Origin: Desulfonema magnum | GTDB lineage: Bacteria; Desulfobacterota; Desulfobacteria; Desulfobacterales; 4be13 | Assembly: GCF_017377395.1 (NCBI RefSeq) | Contig: NZ_CP061800.1 | Span: 6,283,633 to 6,347,632 of the forward strand | Direction: 5' to 3' | DNA: 64,000 bases | In this document: piece by piece, positions 16,471 to 25,784 of the stretch | How the letters are laid out: each line of letters opens with the position of its first letter | Position numbering within the stretch: the stretch's first letter is position 1 | Made by a program: the position numbers and the translations under genes | The notes under the pieces: generated by a model | Told to the model about the DNA's origin: nothing | The model's input: only the letters and a program-made list of their open reading frames with translations | Database searches by the model: none

Positions 16471-17418
16471 ATGAACGACAATAATCTTATTATATTTTCA
16501 GGAAACTCAAATATTCCTCTTGCAGAAAAAATATGTAATTATCTCGACATGCCCATGGGCGGGGCAAAAGTGAAAAGATTCAGTGATGGCGAGATACAGA
16601 TCGAAATTAATGACAATGTAAGATTGAAAAATGTTTTTGTTATTCAGTCAACCTGTTCGCCGGTAAACGACAATCTTGTGGAACTGCTTCTGATGACAGA
16701 TGCTTTCAAACGTGCTTCCGCAAGCAGGATAACCGCGGTGATACCGTATTACGGTTATGCCCGTCAGGACAGAAAAGTCGCCCCCCGTGTTCCCATCAGC
16801 GCAAAATTAGTCGCGGATTTGCTGACAGTCGCCGGCTTGGACAGAGTGATTACAATGGATCTGCATGCGGGTCAGATTCAGGGATTTTTTGATATTCCTG
16901 TGGACAATCTTTTTGCCACCCCTGTGATTCTCGAATATATCAGGATGAATTTTGCAAATGACGAGCTTGTCATCATTTCTCCGGATGCAGGAGGGGTTGA
17001 AAGAGCAAGAGCCTTGGCAAAACGCCTTAAAGCTGATCTTGCCATTATTGATAAACGGAGAGACGCGCCGAACGAAGCAAAAGCCATGGCCGTCATCGGA
17101 GATGTGTCAGGGAAAGTTGCCATTATTTTTGATGATATGGCAGATACGGCAGGCACGCTGACTGAGGCAGCCGGAGCCATCATGGAGAGCGGCGCGAAAG
17201 AAGTCCATGCCTGTGTTTCCCATCCGGTTCTGTCCGGGCCCGCGGTGGACCGGATTATGAACTCCGCCTTAAAAAGTGTTGTTGTGACAGACACCATTCC
17301 TTTGGCAGAAAACGCGTCAGCCTGCGATAAGATCAAAATACTCACAGTTGCGGAACTGGTCGGAGAGGCAATCATTCGGAGCCATAAAGGTGATTCGGTA
17401 ACCTCTCTCTTTGTATAA
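16471..17418 (+). CDS. prs: Ribose-phosphate pyrophosphokinase
   Basis: A 315-residue enzyme making PRPP from ribose 5-phosphate and ATP. It contains [32 protein letters not shown] (ATP site flexible loop), [20 protein letters not shown], the PRPP loop [14 protein letters not shown] and [14 protein letters not shown] at the C-terminus. The ATG at 16471 begins the family's N-terminus; translation upstream would run into the tRNA. The ribosome site is weak. Followed by rplY, 90 bp downstream. Confidence 0.96.
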   Translation: MNDNNLIIFSGNSNIPLAEKICNYLDMPMGGAKVKRFSDGEIQIEINDNVRLKNVFVIQSTCSPVNDNLVELLLMTDAFKRASASRITAVIPYYGYARQDRKVAPRVPISAKLVADLLTVAGLDRVITMDLHAGQIQGFFDIPVDNLFATPVILEYIRMNFANDELVIISPDAGGVERARALAKRLKADLAIIDKRRDAPNEAKAMAVIGDVSGKVAIIFDDMADTAGTLTEAAGAIMESGAKEVHACVSHPVLSGPAVDRIMNSALKSVVVTDTIPLAENASACDKIKILTVAELVGEAIIRSHKGDSVTSLFV

Positions 17419-17508
17419 GTAAAAATAGTATTTAAGCGTCTGGGTATTTAACTGGAAGTTCCTCAGCCGTTTAAAATCCTCAGACATGATGAATAAGGAG
17501 TACTTTTT

Positions 17509-18153
17509 TTGGAGCTAATCGAATTAAACGCGAACATCAGGACAGCGACAGGCAAAGGCCCGGCACGAGCTTTGCGTCGCGAGGGAAAAATGCCTGCGAT
17601 TCTTTACGGCCCGGACACGGAACCGGTAATGCTTTCAGTCGGAGTAAAGGCGCTTGAACAGGCAATGAAAAAAAGCAAGATCGGTCAGTTGCTTGTAACC
17701 CTTGCTTTTTCGGATGACGGAGGAACTGCAAACACCCGGTCCGCAATGATGAAAGAATTACAGATCGAACCCCTTTCGCGGAATTTTCTGCATGTTGATT
17801 TCAATGAAATTTCAATGGATCGGAAGATTCGGGTGAGGGTTCCTATTATCGTAAAAGGAAGAGCAAAAGGCGTTGAAGACGGCGGCATGTTGCAGGTCGT
17901 CAGGCGTGAAGTGGAAGTCCTGTGTTTGCCTGGACAAATTCCCGAAGCATTTGAGATTGATGTCACCGATCTTGATATGGGAGACTCGATTCATATAGAT
18001 GAAATTCCCCTCGAAGGTGATATTGAAATCCCGGCAGATGTGAATTTCACAGTATTAACCGTACTCAGTCCCAAAGGCTCGAAGCTGGACGAGGAAGAAG
18101 AGGCCGAAGGCGAAGAAGAAGAAGAAGAGGCCGAAGGCGAAGCTGCCGAATAA
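17509..18153 (+). CDS. rplY: 50S ribosomal protein L25/general stress protein Ctc
   Basis: A 214-residue two-domain Ctc form of L25, which binds 5S rRNA. N-terminal L25 domain: MELIELNANIRTATGKGPAR and MPAILYGPDTEPVML; the TL5 C-terminal domain follows (VPIIVKGRAKGVEDGGMLQV). The tail is an acidic run (EEEEAEGEEEE) common in this form. The start is a TTG at 17509, eight bases after AAGGAG. The order prs-rplY-pth is a standard conserved cluster. Confidence 0.95.
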   Translation: MELIELNANIRTATGKGPARALRREGKMPAILYGPDTEPVMLSVGVKALEQAMKKSKIGQLLVTLAFSDDGGTANTRSAMMKELQIEPLSRNFLHVDFNEISMDRKIRVRVPIIVKGRAKGVEDGGMLQVVRREVEVLCLPGQIPEAFEIDVTDLDMGDSIHIDEIPLEGDIEIPADVNFTVLTVLSPKGSKLDEEEEAEGEEEEEEAEGEAAE

Positions 18154-18208
18154 ACCGTTTCCGAGTACATTTGTTATTTTGTTTATCAGGTTCACTTCAG
18201 ACCGCGGA

Positions 18209-18240
18209 CAAATGGCAAATGACAAATGACAAATGACAAG
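18209..18240. repeat. Heptamer repeat (AATGACA) supplying the pth start codon
   Basis: Units AATGGCA-AATGACA-AATGACA-AATGACA followed by AGTG. The last unit contains the ATG at 18233 that starts pth; no separate Shine-Dalgarno is present. Same unit and orientation as before the DUF1844 gene and speB. Confidence 0.9.
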
Positions 18241-18826
18241 TGAAAAACGAGTACACCTTATAGCGGGGCTGGGAAATCCGGGTGATACCTACAAAAAAAC
18301 GCGTCATAACGCCGGATTTATGGCAGTGGACGCAGTGGCGGACACATATTCCATTCCTGTTGAAAAAAAGAAGTTTGACGCACTTATCGGACGCGGGCGG
18401 ATACAGGGCCGGGAGGTTATCCTGGCAAAGCCCATGTCATTTATGAACCGAAGCGGTTTTCCTATTCAGAGCATTGCAAATTATTTCAGGATATCAAGTA
18501 AGGACATGCTCATCATTCACGACGACATAGACCTTGCTTTTGGAAGGATAAAAATTAAAGAGAAAGGAGGGGATGGGGGACATAAGGGGCTAAGATCTTT
18601 AATAGCTGCTTTTGGCGGAGGTGAATTTGCACGTCTCCGCATTGGTGTCGGGCGTTCCGAGATCGGGATGAGTGTGCCGGATTATGTTCTTGCCAAGTTT
18701 GATGCTGACGAAATAAAAGAAATGGAACAGATCATCATCAGAGCTCGGGATGCAGTTGTTACAATCCTTTGTAAAGGCGCAAAGGAAGGAATGAACCGTT
18801 TTAACAAGAAGAACATTATTATTTAA
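18233..18826 (+). CDS. pth: Peptidyl-tRNA hydrolase
   Basis: A 197-residue enzyme that recycles peptidyl-tRNA. It carries [20 protein letters not shown] (catalytic His in RHNAGF), [29 protein letters not shown] and [10 protein letters not shown]. The start ATG lies inside a heptamer repeat; a few codons (TSEKR) precede the conserved [11 protein letters not shown]. The stop is 17 bases before hppA. Confidence 0.96.
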   Translation: MTSEKRVHLIAGLGNPGDTYKKTRHNAGFMAVDAVADTYSIPVEKKKFDALIGRGRIQGREVILAKPMSFMNRSGFPIQSIANYFRISSKDMLIIHDDIDLAFGRIKIKEKGGDGGHKGLRSLIAAFGGGEFARLRIGVGRSEIGMSVPDYVLAKFDADEIKEMEQIIIRARDAVVTILCKGAKEGMNRFNKKNIII

Positions 18827-18843
18827 TTCTGAATGGAGGAAAG

Positions 18844-20883
18844 ATGGACGCAGTTTATAACAATCTGCCGATGGTTTGTGCGCTGATTGGTATTATCGGA
18901 GTACTTTTTGCAGTTGCTCTTGCCGGCGTCGTTAAGAGCGCCCCGGCAGGAAATGAAAGAATGCAGGAAATTGCCCGCGCAATTCAGGAAGGCGCTGTTG
19001 CATATCTTAATCGTCAATTGAAAAGCATGTCAGTCACTGGCATCCTTATTGCCATAGTAATCGCTGCCACACTCGGCGGCAAGACCGCAGTCGGCTTTAT
19101 CATTGGTGCCGTTGCTTCTTTTGTCGCTGGTTATGTGGGAATGCGCGTATCGGTTATTGCCAACGTAAGAACCGCAGAAGCCGCAAAAGAGGGTCTCGCC
19201 GCAGGTCTGAGCCTGGCTTTCAAAGGCGGCTCTGTTACTGGTATGATGGTCGCAGGTCTCGCACTGACCGCTGTTGCCGGATTCTATACCATATTGACAA
19301 AATCTATGGATGTTGCATCCAGAGACGCTGTTGTTGCACTTGTCGCTCTTGGTTTTGGCGGAAGCCTTATTTCCATTTTTGCCCGTCTCGGCGGTGGTAT
19401 CTTCACCAAAGGCGCTGATGTCGGTGCTGACCTTGTTGGAAAAGTTGAAGCAGGAATCCCCGAAGACGATCCGAGAAACCCCGCTGTTATCGCAGACAAC
19501 GTTGGCGACAACGTTGGCGACTGTGCAGGTATGGCTGCTGACCTTTTTGAGACCTATGCTGTCACAGCAGTTGCCGCCATGCTTCTGGGAAATCTTCTTT
19601 TCCCTGATGTTGCCATTGCAACGGAATTTCCGCTCGTACTGGGCGCAATCTCCATCGTCGCTTCCATGATCGCTATTTTCTTTGTGAAACTTGCTCCGAA
19701 AAGCGATTACATCATGGGCGCACTGTACAAAGGAATGTTCGGTTCCGCAATCATCGCCGCATTTGCATTCTATTTTGCCGCCAAAAACTTCATGGTCGGA
19801 CTGGGTGACCTGACACCGATGGCAATTTACTATTCAACACTGGTAGGACTTGTTCTTACCGTTGTCATCGTTATCATTACAGAATACTACACAGGAATTT
19901 ACGGACCTGTAAAAGCCATTGCTGACGCTTCAACAACCGGACATGGTACAAACATCATTGCTGGTCTTGCTGTAAGTATGCAGGCAACAGCTGCTCCGGT
20001 TCTTGCTATTTGTGTTGGTATTGGCATTGCTTACAGCCAGGCAGGATTGTACGGAATTGCCATGGCAGCTATGTCCATGCTTTCCATGACTGGTATGGTT
20101 ATTGCAATTGACGCATACGGCCCCATTACAGATAACGCCGGCGGAATTGCTGAAATGGCTGAAATGGATGAGAGCGTCCGCGCTGTGACCGATCCTCTGG
20201 ATGCTGTCGGAAACACCACAAAGGCTGTTACCAAGGGTTATGCTATCGGTTCTGCCGGTCTTGCCGCTCTCGTGCTTTTTGCTTCTTATGTGGAGGAATT
20301 CACTCTTCACGGAGCTGGTACGGAAATCAAGTTTGATCTGGGTGATGTTAATGTCATCATCGGCCTTTTCATTGGCGGACTTCTTCCTTATCTTTTCGCT
20401 TCCATCGCCATGAAAGCAGTTGGAAACGCCGGCGGCGCGGTTGTTGACGAAGTTCGTCGTCAGTTCCGTGAAATCCCCGGAATTATGGAAGGCACAGCCA
20501 AACCTGATTATAGCGCATGTGTGGATATTGTCACCAAGTTCGCTCTGAGCGAAATGATCGTTCCCGCGCTGCTTCCTGTTATTGCTCCGATCCTGGTTGG
20601 CCTTTTCCTCGGAAAAGTTGCTCTTGGCGGACTGCTTATCGGCAGTATCGTAACCGGTATCTTTGTTGCACTTTCCATGACAACCGGTGGTGCTGCATGG
20701 GACAATGCAAAGAAATACATCGAAGACGGTCATCTGGGCGGCAAGGGCAGTGATGCTCACAAAGCTGCTGTCACCGGTGACACAGTAGGCGACCCGTACA
20801 AAGATACTGCCGGTCCTGCTGTCAACCCGATGATCAAGATTCTGAATGTTGTGGCCCTGCTGATGGTGCCCTTCCTGATGTAA
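18844..20883 (+). CDS. hppA: Membrane-bound proton-pumping pyrophosphatase, K+-independent type
   Basis: A 679-residue integral membrane protein with about 16 helices that couples PPi hydrolysis to ion pumping. The substrate site includes [20 protein letters not shown] and [20 protein letters not shown], and the C-terminus carries [20 protein letters not shown]. The determinant [15 protein letters not shown] has Lys and Thr at the two positions that in the family mark K+-independent proton pumps; K+-dependent forms have Ala there. GGAGG precedes the ATG. Gives energy from biosynthetic PPi, useful for sulfate activation. Confidence 0.96.
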   Translation: MDAVYNNLPMVCALIGIIGVLFAVALAGVVKSAPAGNERMQEIARAIQEGAVAYLNRQLKSMSVTGILIAIVIAATLGGKTAVGFIIGAVASFVAGYVGMRVSVIANVRTAEAAKEGLAAGLSLAFKGGSVTGMMVAGLALTAVAGFYTILTKSMDVASRDAVVALVALGFGGSLISIFARLGGGIFTKGADVGADLVGKVEAGIPEDDPRNPAVIADNVGDNVGDCAGMAADLFETYAVTAVAAMLLGNLLFPDVAIATEFPLVLGAISIVASMIAIFFVKLAPKSDYIMGALYKGMFGSAIIAAFAFYFAAKNFMVGLGDLTPMAIYYSTLVGLVLTVVIVIITEYYTGIYGPVKAIADASTTGHGTNIIAGLAVSMQATAAPVLAICVGIGIAYSQAGLYGIAMAAMSMLSMTGMVIAIDAYGPITDNAGGIAEMAEMDESVRAVTDPLDAVGNTTKAVTKGYAIGSAGLAALVLFASYVEEFTLHGAGTEIKFDLGDVNVIIGLFIGGLLPYLFASIAMKAVGNAGGAVVDEVRRQFREIPGIMEGTAKPDYSACVDIVTKFALSEMIVPALLPVIAPILVGLFLGKVALGGLLIGSIVTGIFVALSMTTGGAAWDNAKKYIEDGHLGGKGSDAHKAAVTGDTVGDPYKDTAGPAVNPMIKILNVVALLMVPFLM

Positions 20884-20950
20884 TAAATTAATATACAGGG
20901 GATGCAATGAATTAAAAAAACATCCTCTGTAATTAAATCACCTGAACTTT

Positions 20951-20988
20951 AAAAAAGGATTGGTGCAGAAATGTGCCAATCCTTTTTT
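20951..20988 (+). terminator. Rho-independent terminator after hppA
   Basis: A-run then stem AAAGGATTGGTGCA, loop GAAA, stem TGTGCCAATCCTTT followed by TTTT. A strong intrinsic terminator 68 bases after the hppA stop. Confidence 0.9.
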
Positions 20989-21095
20989 TATTGATTGATT
21001 GTTGGTTGAATATATGATATAAATAATATCAGGTAATCCTGCAAAGGGAGTGCTGGATGAGATTCATCATTACTTCCGCGCCATTACCTAATTAT

Positions 21096-21432
21096 TATTA
21101 TAGTGATAAGATTCAGGTTTGTTCTTATATAGGAAATTACAGAATTGCGCTCAGACCTCCGGGATGTTGAAAACTTCGGAGGTCTTCAGCCAGATTTTTG
21201 TTCTTATAGAAAGTTATAAAATCCGGAGTGCGAAAATTATTTTTCGCAATTGCTGCGAAAAATAATTTTCGCACTCCGGATCAGGTTTTGTTTTGGCATG
21301 GCTGATTGTCTTTGAAATTAAAAAAAACAAACCGGACGCTCTGACCCGAAAAATTCACTCAGACGAATCAGAAAACGGATATTCTGTCAGAGACGTAATT
21401 TTCAGAACAAACCTGAATCTGACTGCTATAAT
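21096..21432. repeat. MITE-like element with 29-bp inverted ends and large internal palindrome
   Basis: Ends ATTATAGTGATAAGATTCAG plus GTTTGTTCT (21096) and the inverted ATTATAGCAGTCAGATTCAG plus GTTTGTTCT (21432) match in about 25 of 29 positions. Inside lie a hairpin with arms GACCTCCG and CGGAGGTC (21150-21190) and, at 21219-21280, a long near-perfect palindrome whose arms are GGAGTGCGAAAATTATTTTT. No ORF. The palindrome belongs to the dispersed GGAGTGCGAAAAT family. Confidence 0.8.
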
Positions 21433-21460
21433 GAAAAAAATCATATAAATCGGCGGGAAA

Positions 21461-21988
21461 ATGAAGAAAAAAACAAAAGAGAGAAAAAAGGTACGAAAGT
21501 TTCATGTGGGTGATCTTGCGGTTTACCCTGCTCACGGCGTGGGACGGATTGAAGCCATTGAAAGCAAGGTTGTAAACGGTGAGGAACATGATTTTTACAT
21601 CATGAAGGTTCTTGAGAATGACATGGTGATCATGATTCCCACTTGGAATGTCGAGTCTGTGGGCTTACGGGATGTTATCAGTGAAAAGGAAATTCCGCAA
21701 ATTTACGAAGTCATGCAAAAAAAGCGGGAAACAATCGTTGATAATCAGACCTGGAATCGCAGGTACAGAGAATATATGGATAAAATTAAAACCGGTTCTC
21801 TTTATGACGTGGCAGAGGTATTCAGAGATCTCTTTCTTCTGAAATTGTCAAAGGACTTATCCTTTGGTGAACGAAAGCTCTATGATACTGCCCAGGTTTT
21901 ATTGGTAAAAGAACTTTCCACAGCCAGAGATACGGATGAAAAGACGATTCTTTCAGAGATTGAGCTGCTTTTCAGTGTTCCCCAGTAA
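21461..21988 (+). CDS. CarD/CdnL-family transcriptional regulator
   Basis: A 175-residue protein: a Tudor-like RNA-polymerase interaction domain (FHVGDLAVYPAHGVGRIEAI, residues ~14-70; DFYIMKVLENDMVIMIP) and a helical C-terminal DNA-contacting domain (NRRYREYMDKIKTGSLYDVA, LSFGERKLYDTAQVLLVKEL). CarD proteins bind the polymerase beta subunit and stabilise open complexes at many promoters. The start follows CGGCGGGAAA. The gene lies against a MITE-like element that may carry or replace its promoter. Confidence 0.95.
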   Translation: MKKKTKERKKVRKFHVGDLAVYPAHGVGRIEAIESKVVNGEEHDFYIMKVLENDMVIMIPTWNVESVGLRDVISEKEIPQIYEVMQKKRETIVDNQTWNRRYREYMDKIKTGSLYDVAEVFRDLFLLKLSKDLSFGERKLYDTAQVLLVKELSTARDTDEKTILSEIELLFSVPQ

Positions 21989-22039
21989 GCTGTCTTTCCT
22001 GGCTTGTCTTATTCTTTTTTTAGCCCCTGAACAGTCAAG

Positions 22040-22996
22040 ATGATCCACGGAAATGTATTCACGATCCATGTTACTGAACACGATGCGGGTAAACGGGCAG
22101 ACACCATTGTCGCGTCATATGTCTCCGGGTGTTCCCGTACCCTCGCGGCTGCGCTGATCCTCAGAGGGGAGATAAGGGTTCAGGGGGCCGTGAAAAAGCC
22201 CGGATATAAATTAAAAGCGGGGGATGAAATTCGCGGCCATATCCCGCCTCCCGAGCCTGTTCCGTTTGAGCCTGAACCCATCGGGCTTGATATTCTGTAT
22301 GAAGACGGGCATCTGATCGTCATAAACAAACCCCCCGGGCTGGTTGTTCATCCTGCGCCGGGTCATTACACGGGAACGCTGGTTAATGCTTTGCTGTATC
22401 ACTGTCCTGATCTGGAGGGGATCGGGGGAAAACTGAGACCGGGAATTGTGCATCGGCTTGACAAGGATACGTCCGGGGCTCTGGTAGTTGCAAAAAATGC
22501 TGACGCTCAGGAATGTCTGGCGTCGCAGTTCAAGTCAAGGGAAGTTAAAAAGACCTATTTGGCATTGGTTCATGGTGAACCGCGCACAGATTCCGGTGTC
22601 ATTTTACTTCCCATTGGCAGGCATCCGGTTCATCGGAAGAAGATGTCAACATTCAGTAAAAAAGGCCGCGCTGCTGAAACCTCTTGGAAGATCAGGGAAC
22701 GTTTTCAAGAGGCAGCCTTGCTGAAAATCAGGCTGAAAACAGGGCGAACCCACCAAATCCGAGTCCATTGTGCCGCGATTCACCATCCGGTCATTGGTGA
22801 TGATGTCTATTGTACCCGTAAAAGAGGGAAAAACCTTCCTAAAAATTTGTCACTTCTTATACAATCTGCTCCGAGACAGATGCTCCACGCTTGGCATCTT
22901 GAATTTACGCATCCGGTTACAGAAAAAAAAATGTGTTTTGAGTCCCCGCTTCCCAATGATATGGACAGCCTGTTAAATGCGCTGAGAAACGTCTGA
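22040..22996 (+). CDS. RluA/RluD-family 23S rRNA pseudouridine synthase
   Basis: A 318-residue enzyme with an N-terminal S4 RNA-binding domain (AAALILRGEIRVQGAVKKPG, residues ~30-60) and a catalytic domain with INKPPGLVVHPAPGHYTGTL, IVHRLDKDTSGALVVAKN (catalytic Asp) and KTGRTHQIRVHCAAIHHPVI. The layout and length fit RluD (23S rRNA helix 69) best, but the exact target cannot be set from sequence. The start codon is 51 bases after the carD stop. Confidence 0.93.
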   Translation: MIHGNVFTIHVTEHDAGKRADTIVASYVSGCSRTLAAALILRGEIRVQGAVKKPGYKLKAGDEIRGHIPPPEPVPFEPEPIGLDILYEDGHLIVINKPPGLVVHPAPGHYTGTLVNALLYHCPDLEGIGGKLRPGIVHRLDKDTSGALVVAKNADAQECLASQFKSREVKKTYLALVHGEPRTDSGVILLPIGRHPVHRKKMSTFSKKGRAAETSWKIRERFQEAALLKIRLKTGRTHQIRVHCAAIHHPVIGDDVYCTRKRGKNLPKNLSLLIQSAPRQMLHAWHLEFTHPVTEKKMCFESPLPNDMDSLLNALRNV

Positions 22997-23765
22997 GGGT
23001 AGTCCTGCAAAGGTGTTAGTCACGAATCCCGTTCAGTCCCCCGGATATCAGGACACAAAATCTCATTCATCAGTGCTTGTGCAAGAGTGCCAACTTCGGA
23101 AGTCTCTTTGATTCGAAAAAGGGGAATTTTAATAATGGGAGATTTGACTTGTCTCAGAGATGTGGTTACGTTGAAATAAGATAAAGAAAAATGTGCGAGT
23201 TGTGGCTTATGTCTGATTGCTAAAACTTTCACACCTGATGTCGCTTATCACTCACTGTATGAAAAAATATTATAATACGTTGGACAGTTTTTATAATATA
23301 TCGTCGGCAGATCGAAAAAATTTCCGGGCTGTGTGCGGGATAAAAAAAGACAGGTAGCGGAAAAAATCGGCTTTTTCCGGCGGCAAAAGGTGGCTTATCC
23401 GGAGAAAAAACCCGGGTTTCTTCCCGGACACAGGTTTTTGCATTTTGAAAATAAATGCTACAAATATATCGCCCCTACGGGTCTTTTAAAAAGGAGTGCG
23501 AAAATTTTATTTTCGCATATAGCTTTTAAGAAAAGATTGTCTCTGACAAATCAGCTTGTTCCAAGTTTTAAAAGCTATAAAAGTGACAGACTCAGGAATC
23601 TCCTAAAAAATGATCTGTCCGAAAAGTCCGGTGGATTTCGCTTTGCTGCACCACCCTGCATTTTCCTGAATCGGATATATTATTTGTTTCGAGTTCCCTT
23701 ATGATATGCGAAAATAAAATTTTCGTACTCCTCCGATTTAATGTTTTACAAGAGGAGACTAACTT
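22997..23765. other. Intergenic region built of dispersed repeats
   Basis: No credible gene. 23311-23345 holds GATCGAAAAA and CCGGGCTGTGTGCGGG, inverted at 58975-59010. 23380-23430 is a GCCGGGTTT-family unit. 23493-23520 and 23705-23735 are GGAGTGCGAAAAT half-sites facing each other about 200 bp apart. 23630-23662 is a diverged GGTGGGTT-type unit, and 23663-23700 matches the right end of the MITE at 11006-11168. The region is essentially a mosaic of repeat families. Confidence 0.65.
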
Positions 23766-24929
23766 ATGAATTTTATAATCAGTGTGTTCTCTGAATCTTG
23801 GAATCTGTTGCTGGAAGCCTCGGTCTATATTCTTTTTGGCATTCTGGTAGGCGGATTGTTAAAGGTCTTTCTCAGCCCGGCAACCGTGGCCAGGCATTTG
23901 GGAGAAGGACGTTTTACATCGGTTTTTAAGGCGGCGATTTTGGGGATTCCTATTCCGCTGTGTTCCTGCGGGGTATTACCGGCCGCGGTCTCTCTTAAAA
24001 AGCAGGGCGCAAACAGCGGTGCCACCACTGCTTTTCTTATTTCAACGCCGGAATCCGGTGCGGACTCCATTGCCATCACATATGCGCTGATGGATCCGAT
24101 TATGACTGTTGCCCGGCCTGTGGCCGCTTTTTTTACAGCAATTACAGCGGGCCTGACTGAAAACCTTCTCCACGCGCCAGGACATGGTAAAAATCAGGTA
24201 ACTGCGGACCTGAGCTGCACTGTTGACGGATGTTGTGACGGAATTGACTGCCCGCCGGAAGTGCATAAGCATCACCATTCCTTTGCAGAGAAACTGGGAG
24301 CCGGACTCAGATTTGCATTAAGCGATTTATGGGGAGACATGGCGTGCTGGTTTTTGCTGGGAGTGATCCTCGGGGGATTTATTACGGTCCTGGTTCCTGA
24401 AGAACTGATGATTATGTACCTGGGAGGCGGTCTGCTGTCCATGCTCGTCATGCTGGCTGTGGGAATTCCTCTGTATATCTGCGCGACCGCATCAACTCCC
24501 ATTGCGGCCGCGCTGATTCTCAAAGGCGTCAGTCCCGGGGCAGTGCTGGTCTTTTTACTGGTCGGCCCGGCCACCAATGTCACGTCCCTTACTGTTCTTT
24601 TCGGAATTCTCGGCAAACGGGCCACTGCCATTTATCTGACCACGATAGCGCTCTTTTCAGTGGGGTTCGGGCTGATTCTGGATCAGGTGTATATGGGATT
24701 CGGACTTTCAGCACAGGCTGTGGCAGGCCAGGCATCCGAGATGATTCCTTATTCAGCCCGGCTGGCAGGAGCAGCTATTTTGCTTATTTTGTCGGTAAAG
24801 CCGCTTTACCTGGGACTGAAAAGCTTCTTTATTAAAACATCTCATGATCATCACCATCATAGCGATGAAGCATCTCCTGCCTCGCCTTTGTCGCCTTTTA
24901 AAACACCAGAGTGCCGGAGTTCCACATGA
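23766..24929 (+). CDS. SO_0444-family Cu/Zn efflux permease
   Basis: A 387-residue polytopic membrane protein of the ArsP/DUF318 permease superfamily. IPLCSCGVLPAAVSLKKQGA contains the cysteine pair typical of the SO_0444 group, and STPESGADSIAITYA and ICATASTPIAAALILKGV are the two repeat signatures. Cysteines (CTVDGCCDGIDC) and histidines (HKHHH) in the central loop and HDHHHH near the C-terminus fit metal binding. GAGGAG precedes the ATG. Metal identity is inferred from the family. Confidence 0.9.
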   Translation: MNFIISVFSESWNLLLEASVYILFGILVGGLLKVFLSPATVARHLGEGRFTSVFKAAILGIPIPLCSCGVLPAAVSLKKQGANSGATTAFLISTPESGADSIAITYALMDPIMTVARPVAAFFTAITAGLTENLLHAPGHGKNQVTADLSCTVDGCCDGIDCPPEVHKHHHSFAEKLGAGLRFALSDLWGDMACWFLLGVILGGFITVLVPEELMIMYLGGGLLSMLVMLAVGIPLYICATASTPIAAALILKGVSPGAVLVFLLVGPATNVTSLTVLFGILGKRATAIYLTTIALFSVGFGLILDQVYMGFGLSAQAVAGQASEMIPYSARLAGAAILLILSVKPLYLGLKSFFIKTSHDHHHHSDEASPASPLSPFKTPECRSST

Positions 24930-24984
24930 GGTTGTCACGAAGGGCCGGGTCGGTCCTGATTTTTCAAGGGATGCAAATCCCCTA

Positions 24985-25190
24985 TGGACGACTGAGAACA
25001 GCCCGGTAATTCATCACCGGGCATCTGTGTACAGGACAAAAAGCTGCAACGGGGGAAGAAACCCGGCTTTTTCCCCGGACAGAGCGATTTCCTTTTGCCG
25101 GAAAAAGCCGGGTTTCTTTTTTTATCCTGTACAGAGCGATTTTCTTCTGCCGGAAAAAGCCGGGTTTCTTTTTTATCCTGTACACAGAAC
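24985..25190. repeat. GCCGGGTTT-family units, including two tandem 52-bp copies
   Basis: Starting at about 25080, two adjacent copies of a 52-bp unit beginning CAGAGCGATTT and containing GCCGGAAAAAGCCGGGTTTC and ATCCTGTA, preceded by an inverted unit (AACCCGGCTTTTTCC, 25060). Short ORFs here on both strands are only the repeats translated. Confidence 0.8.
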
Positions 25191-25220
25191 GGGCATTTAA
25201 CCAATGCTCCTGAAAGAAAA

Positions 25221-25706
25221 TCATTTTTTTTTGCTATTAGACTTTGCTGACTGGCGCGGGGGTTCTTTTTTTTCTAATGAAGGAGATGACGGGACTTCTT
25301 TTTTTTCTAATAAAGGAGGGGATGACACTTCTTTTTTCTCTGAGGGCAGCGGTAAGTCTTCTTTGAATGCTGACTTCTGAATTTTAAGGGAGCTGACTTT
25401 GGCGTTTAAAATTCCCCCGGGTTCAACCATAATATCTTTGCATGTGACCTTACCTTCACATTTTCCGGTAGAAAGCACAACCAGTTCCTCCAATGCTCTG
25501 ATTTTTCCCTCAAACAGTCCGCCGATGGTCACACTGCCGGCCTTCATCTCTGCATAAACAGCGCCTTCTTCACCAATAACCACGGTTTCTCCTATAAACG
25601 TGCCCTTTACAATTCCTTTTATGATAACCTTTCCTTTACAAGAAATTGAACCTTCAAACGTCAGGCCTTTATCGAGAATAGAAAAACTTTCTTCCTTTTT
25701 CGCCAT
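25221..25706 (-). CDS. Bactofilin (polymer-forming cytoskeletal protein)
   Basis: A 161-residue protein starting MAKKEESFSILDKGLTFEGS, with the right-handed beta-helix core of bactofilins (SISCKGKVIIKGIVKGTFIG, AVYAEMKAGSVTIGGLFEGK) and a C-terminal tail of short repeats (SSPPLLEKKEV, SSPSLEKKEP). Bactofilins polymerise without nucleotide and position cell-wall enzymes. The ATG at 25706 follows AGGAGAACGATA; the longer frame lacks a site. Last gene of a minus-strand operon with an L,D-transpeptidase, which supports a cell-shape role. Confidence 0.92.
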   Translation of the reverse strand: MAKKEESFSILDKGLTFEGSISCKGKVIIKGIVKGTFIGETVVIGEEGAVYAEMKAGSVTIGGLFEGKIRALEELVVLSTGKCEGKVTCKDIMVEPGGILNAKVSSLKIQKSAFKEDLPLPSEKKEVSSPPLLEKKEVPSSPSLEKKEPPRQSAKSNSKKK

Positions 25707-25784
25707 TATCGTTCTCCTGATCGTCATTGGGACTTGGTCATTCCCAGGGCTTAAATGACAGATGCCAAGTGACAAATGATGATT

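Noticed and set aside
19930-20907. 325-residue minus-strand ORF opposite hppA
   Set aside because: An antisense shadow of a GC-biased gene, His/Ser/Asn-rich without a domain; hppA itself is unambiguous.
23020-23704. Short ORFs between the pseudouridine synthase and permease genes
   Set aside because: They run through several dispersed repeat families and show no conserved motif.
24844-25224. Small ORFs with repeated KKPGFF-like peptides
   Set aside because: They are readings of the GCCGGGTTT units in several frames.
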